A stretch of DNA of 64,000 nt, from contig NC_036450.1 of NCBI RefSeq assembly GCF_002775205.1, positions 12,977,479-13,041,478 of the forward strand. The letters run 5' to 3'. The stretch is from Xiphophorus maculatus (lineage: Eukaryota; Chordata; Actinopteri; Cyprinodontiformes; Poeciliidae). A model generated the notes under the pieces. The model made no database searches. It was not told the origin of the DNA and saw only the letters and a list, made by a program, of their open reading frames with translations. How positions within the stretch are numbered: position 1 is the first letter of the stretch; the number at the start of each line of letters is the position of its first letter. Position numbers and translations under genes: made by a program. Positions 48,557-60,356 of this stretch are shown here, piece after piece.

Positions 48557-48706
48557 TGTAATGTCTTAATGAACAGAGGAGGCTCGGACCATGTTCAGCT
48601 CTTTATTGTCGTGCTATCCTTCTGGTGACTACAGGGAGCGCGCTTGCACGTCACAGAATACAAGGACTGTACCAACTCAGGTAATCACAGGGGTAAATAC
48701 ACCACA
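48557..48706 (-). repeat. Ty3 element 5' LTR
   Basis: 150 bp; the minus strand ends ACATTACA. The next bases inward on the minus strand, ACTGGCGACGAGGATAC, are the expected place of the primer-binding site. I could not assign the tRNA. Confidence 0.95.
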
Positions 48707-49322
48707 CTCTGGATCAGCTTCTTCAGTCTAAAGAAGAAGGTAAAGGAGCCTCCTGTGTTATTTCCATGGAATCACTTCTGTATTCAGCCTGAAAGAGAGT
48801 TTATGGGAACCAGAGAGCAGACCAGAGCCAGACAGCGAGCTACTGATCCGCCTGTACACACTGCTGTAAACACCGTCCTGCTTCACAAGAAACATGCAAA
48901 ACTAATAAAGCGAAATAACACGGAGACCTTAAGGAACATGGCCATATTTTTCTAAAAGCAACTACTTTGAACCTGAACCGTCAGCTGAACTAGAACTCCG
49001 ACACCAGAGCTGCTCTACTGTTAAGCTATGGGCTTGTTGTGCTTCAGAAGCAAAAAGCCTGAACCGTAAAATCACCGTTACTTGGTCTCTGACACTAACG
49101 ACAATAAACCACATAATATACTTGAAAACAAGGTAAAAACATTGTCCGTTAGAATGGATGAAACATTTTTATTTACTTAAATAGTACATTTTTACAAGAA
49201 AAATGTCTAGCATAAGCTAAAGCTAATGTTAGCTACAAAGTTTAAAGAAAGTAAAACTCACCTTTGTATCTGTGTATAACGAGGCGAACATCTTAAAACC
49301 TTTCTCCAGTTTATTTGTCGGG
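48707..49322 (+). repeat. Terminal, diverged unit segment with an empty hAT site
   Basis: Continues copy 8 after the Ty3 element and aligns to unit positions about 463-560 joined directly to 1835-2360. The 1.27 kb hAT element is absent, and GAGTTTATGGGAACC (48799-48813) is the uninterrupted target. Substitutions are far more frequent than between array copies, so this is an older relative of the unit, not a recent deletion product. The minus-strand exon-like ORF is kept up to its GTGAG donor (exon starts at 49262). Confidence 0.9.
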
Positions 49323-49645
49323 GCTTCGGATCGATGTACATCATCAACTTTGCTGTGCGGCGTTAGCTTTAACTGGTAGCCGCGAATATTTACAAGCCAC
49401 TGTCTTCTTAATTCAGGACCGCTTGGAAATCCATGAAAACTTAAAAGCCCATTATATTAGGAAGACAGCAATGTTCATAGTATTGTTTTATTTGCGTCTG
49501 AAATAAGACTTTGTCTTTACTAGCTGTCATGGTAACTCAAAGCGCGGGGGTGGGGGGTGGGGGGGGGTGGTGGGGGGTGGGGGGGGGGGCATTTGCGCAT
49601 GCGGTTCTGACGTCAGCGCAGCAGGTGCAAAGAGCCCATAGCATG
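49323..49645 (-). repeat. Inverted copy of the unit's left arm
   Basis: Reverse-complement of unit positions about 185-455: the THAP remnant, ATG region, C-tract (here a G-rich run at 49545-49589), NRF1-like GCGCATGCG (49595-49603), TGACGTCA (49608-49615) and GCAGGTGCAAA. Homology stops near 49645. With copy 8's left arm (42200-42485) it forms a large imperfect palindrome, now split by the Ty3 element. Confidence 0.88.
49347..49438 (-). pseudogene. Inverted THAP exon remnant
   Basis: Minus-strand translation gives SFHGFPSGPELRRQWLVNIR, then LKLTPHSKV, in one open frame. After SKV the expected CS.HF block is missing and the frame runs straight into DDVHRSEAPTNKLEKGFK, the exon-like ORF ending at the donor beside 49262. 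Here, unlike in the array units, the THAP-like and exon-like parts form one continuous open frame. Confidence 0.6.
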
Positions 49646-49757
49646 TGAAGAGTAACAAGCATGTTTACGAATCTTGACTTGCACTATTCAGTATGTTGAA
49701 ATTAGTGTATAAGCTAAAATTAGCCAAATGCTAATGTAAGCCTAAGGCTAGACCACC

Positions 49758-50123
49758 ATGAAGCTTGGTCTGCAGATGGAGTCTGAGCTGCTGGCAAACT
49801 CTGCTGAGACGTTGAGGGTCAACCTGCTCCCCGTGGGAGTCATTGTTCGCCCTGACACATCATATCTTGGTGCAACTCCAGATGTGACCCGTCAGAATCA
49901 GCCCCGTTTGAACTGGTTGAGGTGAAAAGCAGCATGAAGAATGATGTGTCTCAGGTTGCTCAGCTCAAGGTTCAGGATGGCCAGGCTGTTTTGAGGCGTT
50001 CACACGCAGGTACAGGGTCAACTGGAAACCAGCGGATTGGAATGGTGCCACTTTGTCACGGACACGTTAACAACAGTAACTGTTGAGCGGGTGTGGCGTC
50101 ACGAGTCTTTCATGATCAAATGA
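49758..50123 (+). pseudogene. YqaJ-type exonuclease fragment, frameshifted
   Basis: Reading from ATG at 49758: ESELLANSAETLRVN, then VIVRPDTSYLGATPD. After a frameshift come PFELVEVKSS and LKVQDGQAVLRRSHA, and after a second shift QGQLETSGLEWCHFVTDT. These are the LGA.PD, E.K and QGQL landmarks of the YqaJ/lambda-exonuclease family, whose Asp, Glu and Lys hold the catalytic metal. Such domains occur in many fish multi-copy genes and transposons. The fragment has no complete frame, so it is a relic. The bases between 49646 and 49757 show nothing. Confidence 0.75.
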
Positions 50124-50133
50124 TCCTGTAGGT

Positions 50134-50357
50134 CAGGGGTGAGCAATCCTGGTCCTCGAGGGCCGGTGTCCTGCAACTCTTGGATGTCTCCCTGGTCCAA
50201 CACACTTGAATCCAACATCTGAATCACCTCCTAAGTGCAGTCAAGTTCTCCAGAGTCCTGCTAGTGACCTCATTATTTGACTCAGGTGTGTTGAAGTAGA
50301 GATACATCTAAAAGTTGCAGGAGACCGGCCCTCTAGGCCTGGAGTTGCCCACCCCTG
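50134..50357. mobile_element. hAT-type MITE (224 bp)
   Basis: Ends CAGGGGTGAGCAATCC and, inverted, CAGGGGTGGGCAACTCC, flanked by the perfect 8-bp duplication CTGTAGGT (50126-50133 and 50358-50365). It has no coding capacity. A decayed relative (GATTCAGGTGTATTGAAGAA) lies near 56660 in GGCX intron 9. From 50366 to 50710 I see no gene. Confidence 0.93.
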
Positions 50358-50710
50358 CTGTAGGTGGATCTCCAGGGTGAGGATCAGCCATTGCACTGAG
50401 GCGATCTGACCTCTGTGAATTCTCCACATGGGAGAATCTCAACTGCACAATTTATGGTAGTGGGGGACTGGGTTCGCGCTCTCCCCTGGTATTAATGTCT
50501 GGGTTAAAAGTGAGTACTCCTTTATTTTTTTTAGCTCTGAGGATTGAAGGTGGTGTGTTTGGCCTAGATGGTGACGCCCCCTTCACACCTCATGGTTATT
50601 CCTTTCTGATCAGATTCCTTTAAATAAGTCATAAAACTTCATATTAAAATACTTTATTAATAAATAAACATCTCATATCTGCACAGTTTGGATAGAGGGA
50701 GTTCTGCCGG

Positions 50711-51293
50711 TCAGGCTGGGAGCTTGATCCGGATGGGCGGCGGCCTGATGGCGGCGTCCCTCATCTCGGCTGTGATGTCCACGCCCAGCGGACCTCTGCA
50801 GCAGAACGGGTCAGAACCTGCAGCTCATGTCAGTCTGAGGGTTTGATCCGCTAACAGCAGCAACCGGGTCGGTACAGCAGGAACCGGGTCGGTACGGTAG
50901 AATGTACTGGTTATTTTATGATCCAAAAATCTACTGTCAACAGCTCTTTCTTTAAAATATGAATGAGAGGAAGTGAAGCCCTGACCAGAACGTGAACTGG
51001 TTCTGGTTCTGACTGACCTGGGCTCGTAGCTGACCTCCACCTCCGGCGCCAGGATCCCGGTTCCTTCCCTCAGACGCTCCACTCTGTTCCTGCGGGGAGG
51101 AAACCAAACGCCTCAGGTGAACTGGACTCGTTTCCAACCGCAGCCGGGTCACCAGAACTCACCAGGCGACCATCGCTCCGTTGTGGGTGCAGAACCGGGC
51201 CGGAGGGCAGCGCAGCTGCAACCCGGTCACCTTGGCGACGACGGCCAGAGCTTTACAGATGTACTGGTTGCTGGCAACGCCTCCAGACAACAC
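50711..51293 (-). CDS. osgepl1: OSGEPL1, last three coding exons (tRNA t6A synthase, mitochondrial)
   Basis: Exons on the minus strand are 51293-51163, 51089-51018 and 50795-50711. All splice sites are GT-AG with matching phases, and together they give 95 codons to the stop. The first exon has VLSGGVASNQYI and FCTHNGAMVAW, the C-terminal landmarks of the Kae1/Qri7/TsaD family. The next reads NRVERLREGTGIL, and the last GPLGVDITAEMRDAA. OSGEPL1 makes N6-threonylcarbamoyladenosine in mitochondrial tRNAs. The family has about 410 residues, so some three quarters are missing. I find no upstream exon between 51294 and GGCX at 52672. Either the 5' part lies beyond this stretch or this is a truncated copy. 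Family Asp in CTDNG is His here. Confidence 0.88.
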
Positions 51294-52671
51294 CTGGAAA
51301 AAACTCTGGGTCAAATCTAAAAGTTTGGATATGCTGGGTTGCTATGGAAACACTGCAGCTTTCTTTTTTAATTTGTAAATAACTGATACTGATTCTGAAG
51401 TTAGTTTTCTTGCCCAGCAGATAAAATATTTGCCTGCAGAGAATTTCAAGACGACTGCAGTCAAAAGTTTGTTCACACAATGAATCATTAAAATCCTCAT
51501 CCCACTTCCTGTCGTCGTCTTTGTCGCTTCTGCCAGCAGTAACATCCTGTTGTTGATCATGTGACTTGTGTGATGTGAAAAATGTTTCTATGGTAGTTTT
51601 GTGAATTTTGGTACAGGTGAAAAACATCTCATCTTAGAGCAAAAACCTTCTGTTGAAAAACGAGTTTTTCTGAAATTATCTTGTTTCATTTAAGCTAATT
51701 TATTTATGGTTTTATTCCAATTTGCATAATTTTACGGTGAATGGAACAAGTACACCTCGCTGAAGCAAACAGAATCAAGTCAAAACACAGAAAACAAAAA
51801 TGAAAATAAGATAAAATACTAATAAAACCTGAACTAAATAGGTAAATATAAATAAATATTAGTAAATTAAAATCTCTCAAATTACTTATTGCTAGTTTCT
51901 CGTTTCTTCCCATTTTCCTTATGTGTCTTTCTTTACTCAGAATGTTAAATGGGTCTTCCTGTCTCTCATATGTCCCGGGTTTTCTGCCAGATCTTAATAT
52001 ACTTATCATTTTACATTTAGCTTTACTTGATGGAAGTTGATTATTAACATTTTTAGATTTCAACGCACGTACCTCTAGATTTATAGATTAAATGTAAATG
52101 ACAAAGCTAAATTTATTTTTGCTATTCCCTGAGATGTTTTTAAAAATTAAAAATAAGAAGAAAAATGAGAGGAACAGGAAAAAAGTTTGTCTAAAATTAA
52201 GAATTAATTTAAGAATTGTAAGGAGTCTTTATTTTCTCTTTATTTATAAATGAATAATAATTGCAAATATATGCAAATTTTAAATACAAAAAATGAAAAA
52301 ATTTCCTTTTCAGACTGATACAAATATTTTCCCTCTAAATTTAAACATTCGAGTATGAATAATTATACGTTTTCGTGCTGAGGAAGTTTTCAGGATGTGA
52401 CGTAGAAGAGGGTGGAATTAGCAGTGAAATCAGCCAATGAGCAGGAAGCACCTTTTTCACAACATTCCAATCCTTCCCACAACGTTCTCCTCCTTCTCTC
52501 CTCCCCTCTTCTGCTCCTTTCTGGGAGTATGTGGTACTGTGACACGTAAACTTTGTCCGCCACATTCCTCTCGTAGGATACCTCCACCTGGGACAGGGAG
52601 AGCAGAGAAAAGACTCATGCCTGATCCCGAACCAGATTAACACAGAATCGTACAAAAACCCAAAACAAAAC
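51294..52671. other. Intergenic region upstream of GGCX, no confident gene
   Basis: AT-rich with no recognisable coding from 51294 to about 52390. On the minus strand, 52589-52470 has a good acceptor (pyrimidine tract then CCCAG) followed by VEVSYERNVADKVYVSQYH. It echoes VEVSYE in OSGEPL1 but I cannot place it in that protein, so I leave it unannotated. The GGCX promoter should lie in 52400-52671; no TATA box is obvious. Confidence 0.5.
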
Positions 52672-55600
52672 ATGGAGGCGAGAGAAGCTACTGCAGGTGA
52701 GGTTACTGTTAGCACTGACTGTCAAACAGCTAGAAAGAGAGCGAGAGAGAGAGAGAGACAGACAGAGCTGTTTGTTGTTGTTTTCACTCCAATTACCAGT
52801 TAGAGCAACACCTAACAAGCTGGGATCTCAACACCAGCTATGTTTGTGTAAATATAGCCCTGAACACGAACCTGGCAGGTTGTTTTGATTGAACAGAGAG
52901 AGCACAATGAGTCCATTCAGATCTTGTTTAGACTTGCCTTTAAACAATAACCATGACTTTGCGTCTTGATTCTCCTTTATTCAACTTATAGGTGCTTTTG
53001 TTGGCACCGACAAAGAGAAAAAATCTGCTAAGAAGGATGCAGCTCCTAAAGCGGTGAAACCACAGACTAAAAGCAGAATGGAGGAAATCTTTGGCTTCAG
53101 GAAAGAGGACCTGAGCTCCTGGGAGAACCTGGTGGCCCTTCTGAACCGACCCACTGACCCTGCATCTCTGGGCATCTTCCGCTGCATGTTTGGTGAATAA
53201 ATCAATGCTCTCTGCTGTTTAAATCTCAACTTGTTACAAAGAATAGTCTGTATTCACGACTTGTGTTCTGTCCAGGTTTGCTTATGGCTATAGACGTCAC
53301 ACAGGAGAGGGGCCTCAGCCACCTGGATTACAAATACCTGGATGGGGCCCCTGTGTGCCGATTTCCTCTTTTCAATTTCTTAGAGCCCCTCCCGCTGGAT
53401 TGGATGTACGTGGTGTATCTGGTGATGTTCCTCGGTGGGTACCTTACCATTAAGAGAGGCTAGTCTTCAGTCTGAGCAGATTTCTACTGGAAGATCTCTG
53501 TGAGATCAGCACCTCTCGATTGTTTTTACATCTGAATAATATTTGTTACCATGGAATAATTCACTCCAAGTTGTTTGAAAATGGCCTACGATCCCTTCCC
53601 AGTTTGATGAGTGGCAACAATTGCTTCTCTATTACTTTTATTTTTTTAATTTGCATACTTGTATGTTGCTAAAACTTATGCTTTTATAAAAAGGTCTCAT
53701 CTGCTAAAGTTCTTATTCATTAAGTGCATTTCATAAACACCTCCCACCTGCTACTATCCTCTCTTAAATCCTGCAGAAACAAAAAGGGTGTACTTACTTT
53801 TTCTACTCTTTTACTTTAAGGTGAGTTGTGAATAATTTTAGAACTTGGCAGAGAGTAGACCAAATACACATACTCATTATATTTACTATTTCTGCAGCAT
53901 ATGCAGCTTTTCAATACCTCCTGAGTCTGTTCCCCTTAAAAAGCAGGTAACTGCTCAATTTAACTAAACTGTGTGTTTATTTTTAATTAAAGGTGCACTG
54001 GGCATCATGCTGGGCTGTTTCTACCGTCTCTCATGCCTCATGTTCATCTCGACATACTGGTACATCTTCTTCCTGGACAAAACAGCCTGGAACAATCACT
54101 CGTATCTCTACGGTCTCATTGGGTTTCAGCTCGCCATCATGGACGGCAACAGATACTGGTGAGGTTGAAGCTTTATTAGACTGCGTGTGAATTAATCTGC
54201 ATCCTTTTCTCCACGTCAGTTGTTTTTTTTTTGTTGATTTTTTTATGTGTATCTTTAGGTCGCTGGATGGATTACGAAAACCTTCCATAAGAAATGCTCA
54301 TGTCCCTCTGTGGAATTACACCTTACTGAGGACACAGGTTTGCTTCAGTCATCAGCTATTTAGCTATTTTTATGTGAAAATCATTGTGACAATCTGAGCT
54401 GATTTAATGAGACCTGTGATCTTGTTTTTCAAAGATCTTTATTGTATATTTCATTGCTGGAGTGAAAAAATTGGACGCAGACTGGGTGGAGGGATATTCC
54501 ATGTCTTACCTGGCACACCACTGGCTCTTTGATCCTTTCAAGTAGGTTTGCCTTAGTCCTTAATAAATTATATAATTTGACAATCAAATATGCAGTGGTT
54601 TTTTATCACAATAGAATTGGGCTATATGGCTTAAAATTCTCAAATTGTTTTCATGCCAGATTCGATTTCCGATGTTTATTTATTTTTTAATCTTGCCTTC
54701 TTATTTTTAAAAGAAATTACAGATGACAGAAAATATTTTTCAATATTTTTCATATTGACACTGATTAAACACTGCTTTCACTTAATATGCGAAAATGCTG
54801 GCGAGGTATAAAAGCTTTTGCGAGGCAGTGTATGCCATATATGTTACTGAGCTGTACCAACGTTGTTTTTGTTTTTCAGAGTGATTCTTCCTGTGGAGTT
54901 AGTGAGTCTGCTGGTGGTGCACGGAGGCGGTCTAATTCTGGATCTCACCGCCGGATATTTGCTGTTTTTTGATGCCACACGGCCGTTCGCGTTTTTCTTC
55001 GTATCTTATTTCCACTGCATGAACTCTCAGCTGTTCAGCATCGGTCAGTGTGCTGCTTCATTCACTCTCAGGACAGCTGTAAAGTCTTTGTTTCCTCCAC
55101 TGACGTGTATTTACCTGTATTTTTAACCCTGTTCAGGGATGTTCTCCTACACAATGTTGGCAACAAGTCCTCTCTTCTGCTACGCTGATTGGCCAAGGAG
55201 ATTCTTTGCGCGCTTCCCATCTTTGCTCAGCGGAGTCCTGCCGTTCACCACAGAGGAGATTCAGCCCAGCACTTCCTGCCTTTACCCTGAAATCCACAGC
55301 AACGAACATCCAGTTACACAAAATCCTGCAAAAACTTCCAAAATGAGATTTAAGCACAAGCTGGGAGCTGTTTTTACTATTCTTTACATAGCTGAGCAGT
55401 TTTTCATGCCTTATTCACACTTCATCACACAGGTATGTCTTCTCAGTGTCTTGCATTCATTTCTTAGATTGTTTTATTTCCATTTCTGAGTGGACAGCTT
55501 GCTTTCCCAGTGATCAAAAGCCTATTAAAACCTCCTGATAGTGAAACACAGTCATTGTTTCATTATAAACAGCAGCTCGGATAGTCAAAACTTTGAAATA

Positions 55601-58600
55601 CGAGAACCCTTATCATTCAGTCTCTGATAAACTGAAAACATGGGTGTTCGCTTTCATGCATGTGATATAAAGTACAACCAGGGGGTGTAATATAAAATTG
55701 TTCTAATGTTCTTCTTTTTTTGGACTCAGGGTTACAATAACTGGACTAATGGTTTGTATGGATACTCCTGGGACATGATGGTCCACTCCCGCAGCCATCA
55801 GCACGTGAAGATCACCTACAAAGATGGAAAAACAGGGGAAATCGGATATCTGAACCCAGGGGTGAGATACCAGGAAAACCAAAACCATGCGAGGGAGGAG
55901 AATAATCATGCTTGCACTTAGAGTTGTGTTGATCATTTCACTAGAGATTGGATTTAACCAAATACTTATTTATTTTTTACTTCTCTACATGGCTGGGCAA
56001 TAAATTAATTTGATCAGTTTCTGAAGATTTTATTTTTGGAAAATCTGAATTTTTACCAATTTAAAAATGCACTTCTGGGGTTTCCGTAGCTCAGCGTGAT
56101 GTCAGCTCACAGCTTACCGTCTTGTTTGACAAGCGTGTTACACAGCTTCTGTTTACTTGGACTTTGAATTCAGGTCAGATCACCAAAAGAATGACTGAAA
56201 CAAAATATTTTTGGGCATTTGTAATTTCTTTTCAAGAAAAGAAATCAAGATTATTTTGTAAAAAAAAATGGTATGAAAAAAATCAGAAATGTTATTTTCA
56301 GCCCTATTCCTTCCCTATCCAATAAGTTGTTTAAAACTAATAACTTCCACTATTTTGGTCCATAAAACTGCTGAAAAAGGTGAGAGAAAAGGTGTCAAAA
56401 TGCTGCCTTGCAAAGTTTACATGTGAATCTGGTCCAAAGCATCTGAATAAAACAACTGTATTACCACTTTACTACTATAAATATGGAATAAACAATAAAA
56501 TAAAACACTAAAAATGAAGAAAGGCCAAGGGATAAAAAAATGTTTTAAGAAGAGTTTTAAAAGTGGACAATAAAGGGACACTTGTAATACGTAATGGCAC
56601 ATCGTTCTATTACCATTCAGTCAGTCAGAGAGAGCTCTACCTAATCTAGTTATTTGATTCAGGTGTATTGAAGAAGATACATATTTAAAGTTATATGAAA
56701 CTCCTGAGCTAGGGGTATGTTGTTTTGATGCATAAATAGTGATATCCTTTAACTTATGTTGGATCTCAAACTACAATAATTATTAGAGAATCCATAGCAC
56801 ATTTTGTTTTCTGTGAGATGTTAAAATCTTAAGAAAGGATGAAAAAAAACTGTAATCTGCAGGTCAATCACAATAGTAAAGTAATCACACCTAAAAATCA
56901 CTTTTTAAACTACAGGTTTATTTAACAGCTTTCTGGAATAATCCTGCCTGTGTTTCAGGTGTTTACTCAGAGTCGCCGCTGGAAAGATCACGGAGACATG
57001 CTGAAGCAGTACGCCACCTGTCTCAGCGGGTTGCTCCCACGCTACAACATCTCTCATCCTGAAATCTACTTTGATATCTGGGTGTCGATCAACGAGCGCT
57101 TCCAGCAAAGGTAGGAGGGAATTTGGATGTCAGATGTTGGATGAAGTGTGGAAAAAGTGTGATGGTTGAATTCGCCATGTTCTCCTCTGTAAGGATCTTT
57201 GATCCTCGCGTGGACATCGTGAAGGCAGAGTGGTCGCCTTTCAAACCAAACCCGTGGCTGATGCCCCTGCTGGTTGACCTCTCACCCTGGAGGACCAAGT
57301 TCCAGGAGATTGAGGGAAGTCTGGACAATCAGACTGAGATCGTCTTCATTGCAGATTTTCCAGGTTGAAGCTCTCTTCTTTGTCCTAATTTTTGTTGTAA
57401 AGTATTGATTATCTAACTGCCATCTCTGTTACCGCTCAGGTCTCCATTTGGAGAACTTTGTGAGTGAAGACCTGGGCAACACCAGCATCCATGTGCTGCA
57501 AGGGCAGGTGAACGTTGAGGTAGTGGAGGAGAAGAAGAACCACACTCTGCAGCCTGGTGACCAGATAAAGGTACAGCTCCACAGCATCGCCATCAGAAGT
57601 TTGATAATAACAAATACAATGTTTTCAGACACTAATATTCAATTAAATTAAGATTGAAACATTTTGTAGGAATAGTTATACATGATTGATCAAAATACTT
57701 TTCAACTCAAGTAAAAATTGGAACTGCTGTGCACTGGGAAATACATGTTTGAAATTGAAAAAGTGCAGGATGAAGTCGTATTATATTCTACAGTATAAAA
57801 TAAGAGCATTAATTTACAAAAGGGATCCGCTGTGTAATGTTCAAAAAGGGTAAATGGCTGTTAATGAGGGTGTGGTAAAATGACTATTTTCCTCTTAATT
57901 AGGAAATAACTGTCATATTTCTTCACGTGAGCAAGTTGTTCTAATGCAGCAAGCTTCTTCTGACTGCTTGTGTTGCCCGTCTGTCCTTTTACAAGCTAAT
58001 TTTAGCAAAGAAAACTAAACCCTGCTGTGCAAGTTTCTGAAAACAGAATCTCCAATTAAGTGATTCACCTTCCAAGGCTGCTGAAAGTTTTCCAAATGTG
58101 CACATGCAATCCGAAATGTCATAAAGGAGGCAGGTGGACTGCGGAAAAAGCAAAAGAGTAGCAATACAAGAGAAAGAACGAAAACTTGTATAAATAATAC
58201 TGGCTAAATAATTACAAAGCAATATTGGTATGATTCTCCTAAATTTTTATTTTCCTTTACGTGTTTGCAGGTTCCGGCAGGGGCTTATCATAAAGTGTAC
58301 ACCATATCTGAGAGCCCTTCCTGCTACATGTATGTCTACGTCAACACCACAGAGGCAGTGCTGCTGCAGAACTTCACCAAACTGCAGGAGCTTCAAGAGC
58401 GCATTCGCAATGGAACAGGTGAAAACAATTCGGATGAGAAGATGCTATAAAACTAGCCTGGTAAAAACCAGCTGGCCAGGCTGCTATTTTTAGTTTTATT
58501 TAACCTTTAAATTATCCTTTATATTACCAGGATAAAAACCCATTGAGATTAAAATCCTCTTTTTAAAAGGAGTGCAGGCCAAGAGGCAGCAACAAACACA

Positions 58601-60356
58601 ACTCACAAAAAATACACAGTAAAAAGAAAATGTCAAGCTATAAAAAATCTGGTACATATGATTGAATCAACATCAAGAACTATTAGTTTGGATTATACTA
58701 TAAAACTGCTATTAGTTTCATTTGAACACACCAAGTTTATTGCAGTATTTGGAGGAAGATATGTCAAATTTTCTTTCAGGCTAAAACTTGAATCTCATCT
58801 GTTGAAGCTTCTTATGTTCCCAGTACTTTCTTTGAGGACAGAGATGTTGTATTAATGAGACGCAAACTGTTGCTACTTGAATCCATTCACATCATATGTT
58901 GATGAATGACTCTCTCTGCGCAGAAACTGAGCCTCTCCCTCCTGAGCTGCAGCCTCTCATGGCGGCAGACGACGACGGAGAGGCGGAGGTCAACGCCACC
59001 GACCCCGTCATGCAGCTGTTCCTGAAGAGGCAGCGTCGGATGAAGGAGGTGAAGAAACGCAGGGAGGCGGGAGTGCTGGAGCGACTGGATCGCTTTGCCG
59101 TTAAAAAGTACTACACGATACGGAGGGGGTACGTGCTCTCTGTTTACACTGTTCCTACACACTCTTGGAAAGTACACACAGAAGTATTTTTCAAATCTGG
59201 ATAAGACTTGAAACACTTATTTTTGGAGATTCTTCTCCGTGATTTTCAAAAAGTAAAAAATAACATTTGAAAACAAAAACTGTTTAAAGCTAATTGCTGC
59301 AGGAAAGCTTGGGTTTTTCTTCTAACTATATAAACAATGGATGGTTGCAACAACCAAACTCCTCTTTATCTCAGGATAAATTGTTTGAAATGCTAAGGTG
59401 GGAAAAGAGACAATAGAGATTCTGCTTTCCTGATATTTTTAAAAAGTGAAATTTAAAATCAGTTTTCTCGACATAAAAAGCTGGATGTTTCATTATCTCA
59501 AGTAATGAAACATTCAAGTTCCAATTAACTCAGACTTAATTACTTTAACCCTTTCATGCATGAATTATGATCCTTTGTGTCAGAATTTTTTTTTCTTAAG
59601 GCATAAAAAAAGGTAGGAATTTTTTTTTGTAAAAATAATTTTTTTTTATGTGATCAATTGTAATTTTGTCCAAATACAAAGTTATTATTTGAAAAATACA
59701 TCAGTATTATTGTTCCTTAGGGGTTATCTGATGTCACAATATATTTTTTACTTGCAAGAGTCGTCTACAGTAGAAGGAGGGACCGGGTCGGTTCTCATGC
59801 TTTTTTGTCTGTCGGCCATATTGTATTTAACAAAAATAATTTCTTGCATTTGCAGCTGATGGCCAGTAGTTGATGGTATATTTTATGATGCATTAGTGTC
59901 CACTTCAGTGGTCTGTGTGCATTTATAACATAAAAATCCACAGGAAGCACAAGAAAATGGCTTTTAGATAGCTGTCCACTGTAGTGACCACTATGCATGA
60001 AAGGGTTAATATAATGCCATAATTAAACCATTACGGCAAATGAAATAATTGAACTGATAACACAAAATACAAGCGTGTTTAGATGGTGAATGTTTTTGAA
60101 ACAAATTGACTTTAAAATCTTGAGATCAGCTGAATGACCTAATGAAAATGTTATTGCAACACTAGGAAATAACAACCTTGCTCCTTTGTCTGGTAGATTT
60201 CTGATGACAGCCATTGCAATAAGAAACCTGGCGGTAGGTCTCCCTCCTGTGGAGCAGCTGAGGAGTGAAGTAGCCTTTGCCAACATGAAGGAACCTGAAG
60301 CAGAAGCCGAGCCAGACGAGACGCTCAAACAGGAAGTTGGTCACGCAGAACTTTAA
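52672..60356 (+). CDS. ggcx: GGCX, vitamin K-dependent gamma-glutamyl carboxylase, 15 exons
   Basis: Coding exons: 52672-52696, 52992-53192, 53276-53434, 53993-54158, 54259-54337, 54435-54541, 54880-55043, 55137-55432, 55730-55861, 56959-57110, 57194-57363, 57440-57570, 58271-58418, 58924-59128, 60197-60356. All have GT-AG borders and the phases sum to 764 codons (human 758). This ER membrane enzyme carboxylates glutamates of clotting and matrix proteins using reduced vitamin K, CO2 and O2. GVKKLDADW places the catalytic base at K222 (human K218); H164 matches human H160. C103 and C464 match the human C99-C450 disulfide. The N-terminal half is hydrophobic (five-helix region). [18 protein letters not shown] and [13 protein letters not shown] are typical family blocks. 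Residues 1-60 and the tail are the least conserved. No frameshift or stop is seen. A GA repeat (52735-52758) lies in intron 1. Confidence 0.97.
59549..60005. mobile_element. piggyBac-type MITE in GGCX intron 14
   Basis: Ends CCCTTTCATGCATGAA and, inverted, CCCTTTCATGCATAG, flanked by TTAA on both sides (59545-59548 and 60006-60009), the piggyBac target. It is 457 bp with no transposase. It lies fully within the intron, so it should not alter the protein. Confidence 0.88.

Larger units (their letters stand above)
42486..48706 (-). mobile_element. Ty3/gypsy LTR retrotransposon, nearly complete
   Basis: Two 150-bp LTRs with TG...CA ends (minus strand TGTGGTG...CATTACA) differ by one base in the segment I compared (TTTATTGTTGTG against TTTATTGTCGTG). 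They are flanked by a 5-bp target duplication CTCTG (42481-42485 and 48707-48711). The gene order gag-NC-PR-RT-RNaseH-IN is that of Ty3/gypsy. A purine tract (AAAAGGGGGATGA on the minus strand, 42636-42648) lies beside the 3' LTR. 42649-43336 is 3' non-coding. The element would be recent and intact except that a solo retroviral LTR splits gag. Confidence 0.96.

Noticed and set aside
52470-52589. Exon-like VEVSYERNVADKVYVSQYH with a good acceptor on the minus strand
   Set aside because: It resembles OSGEPL1 only over VEVSYE, has no clear donor or partner exon, and fits no family I know.
56078-56125. TTCCGTAGCTCAGC, resembling the start of a tRNA gene
   Set aside because: No matching acceptor stem, anticodon arm or T-arm follows at the right spacing.
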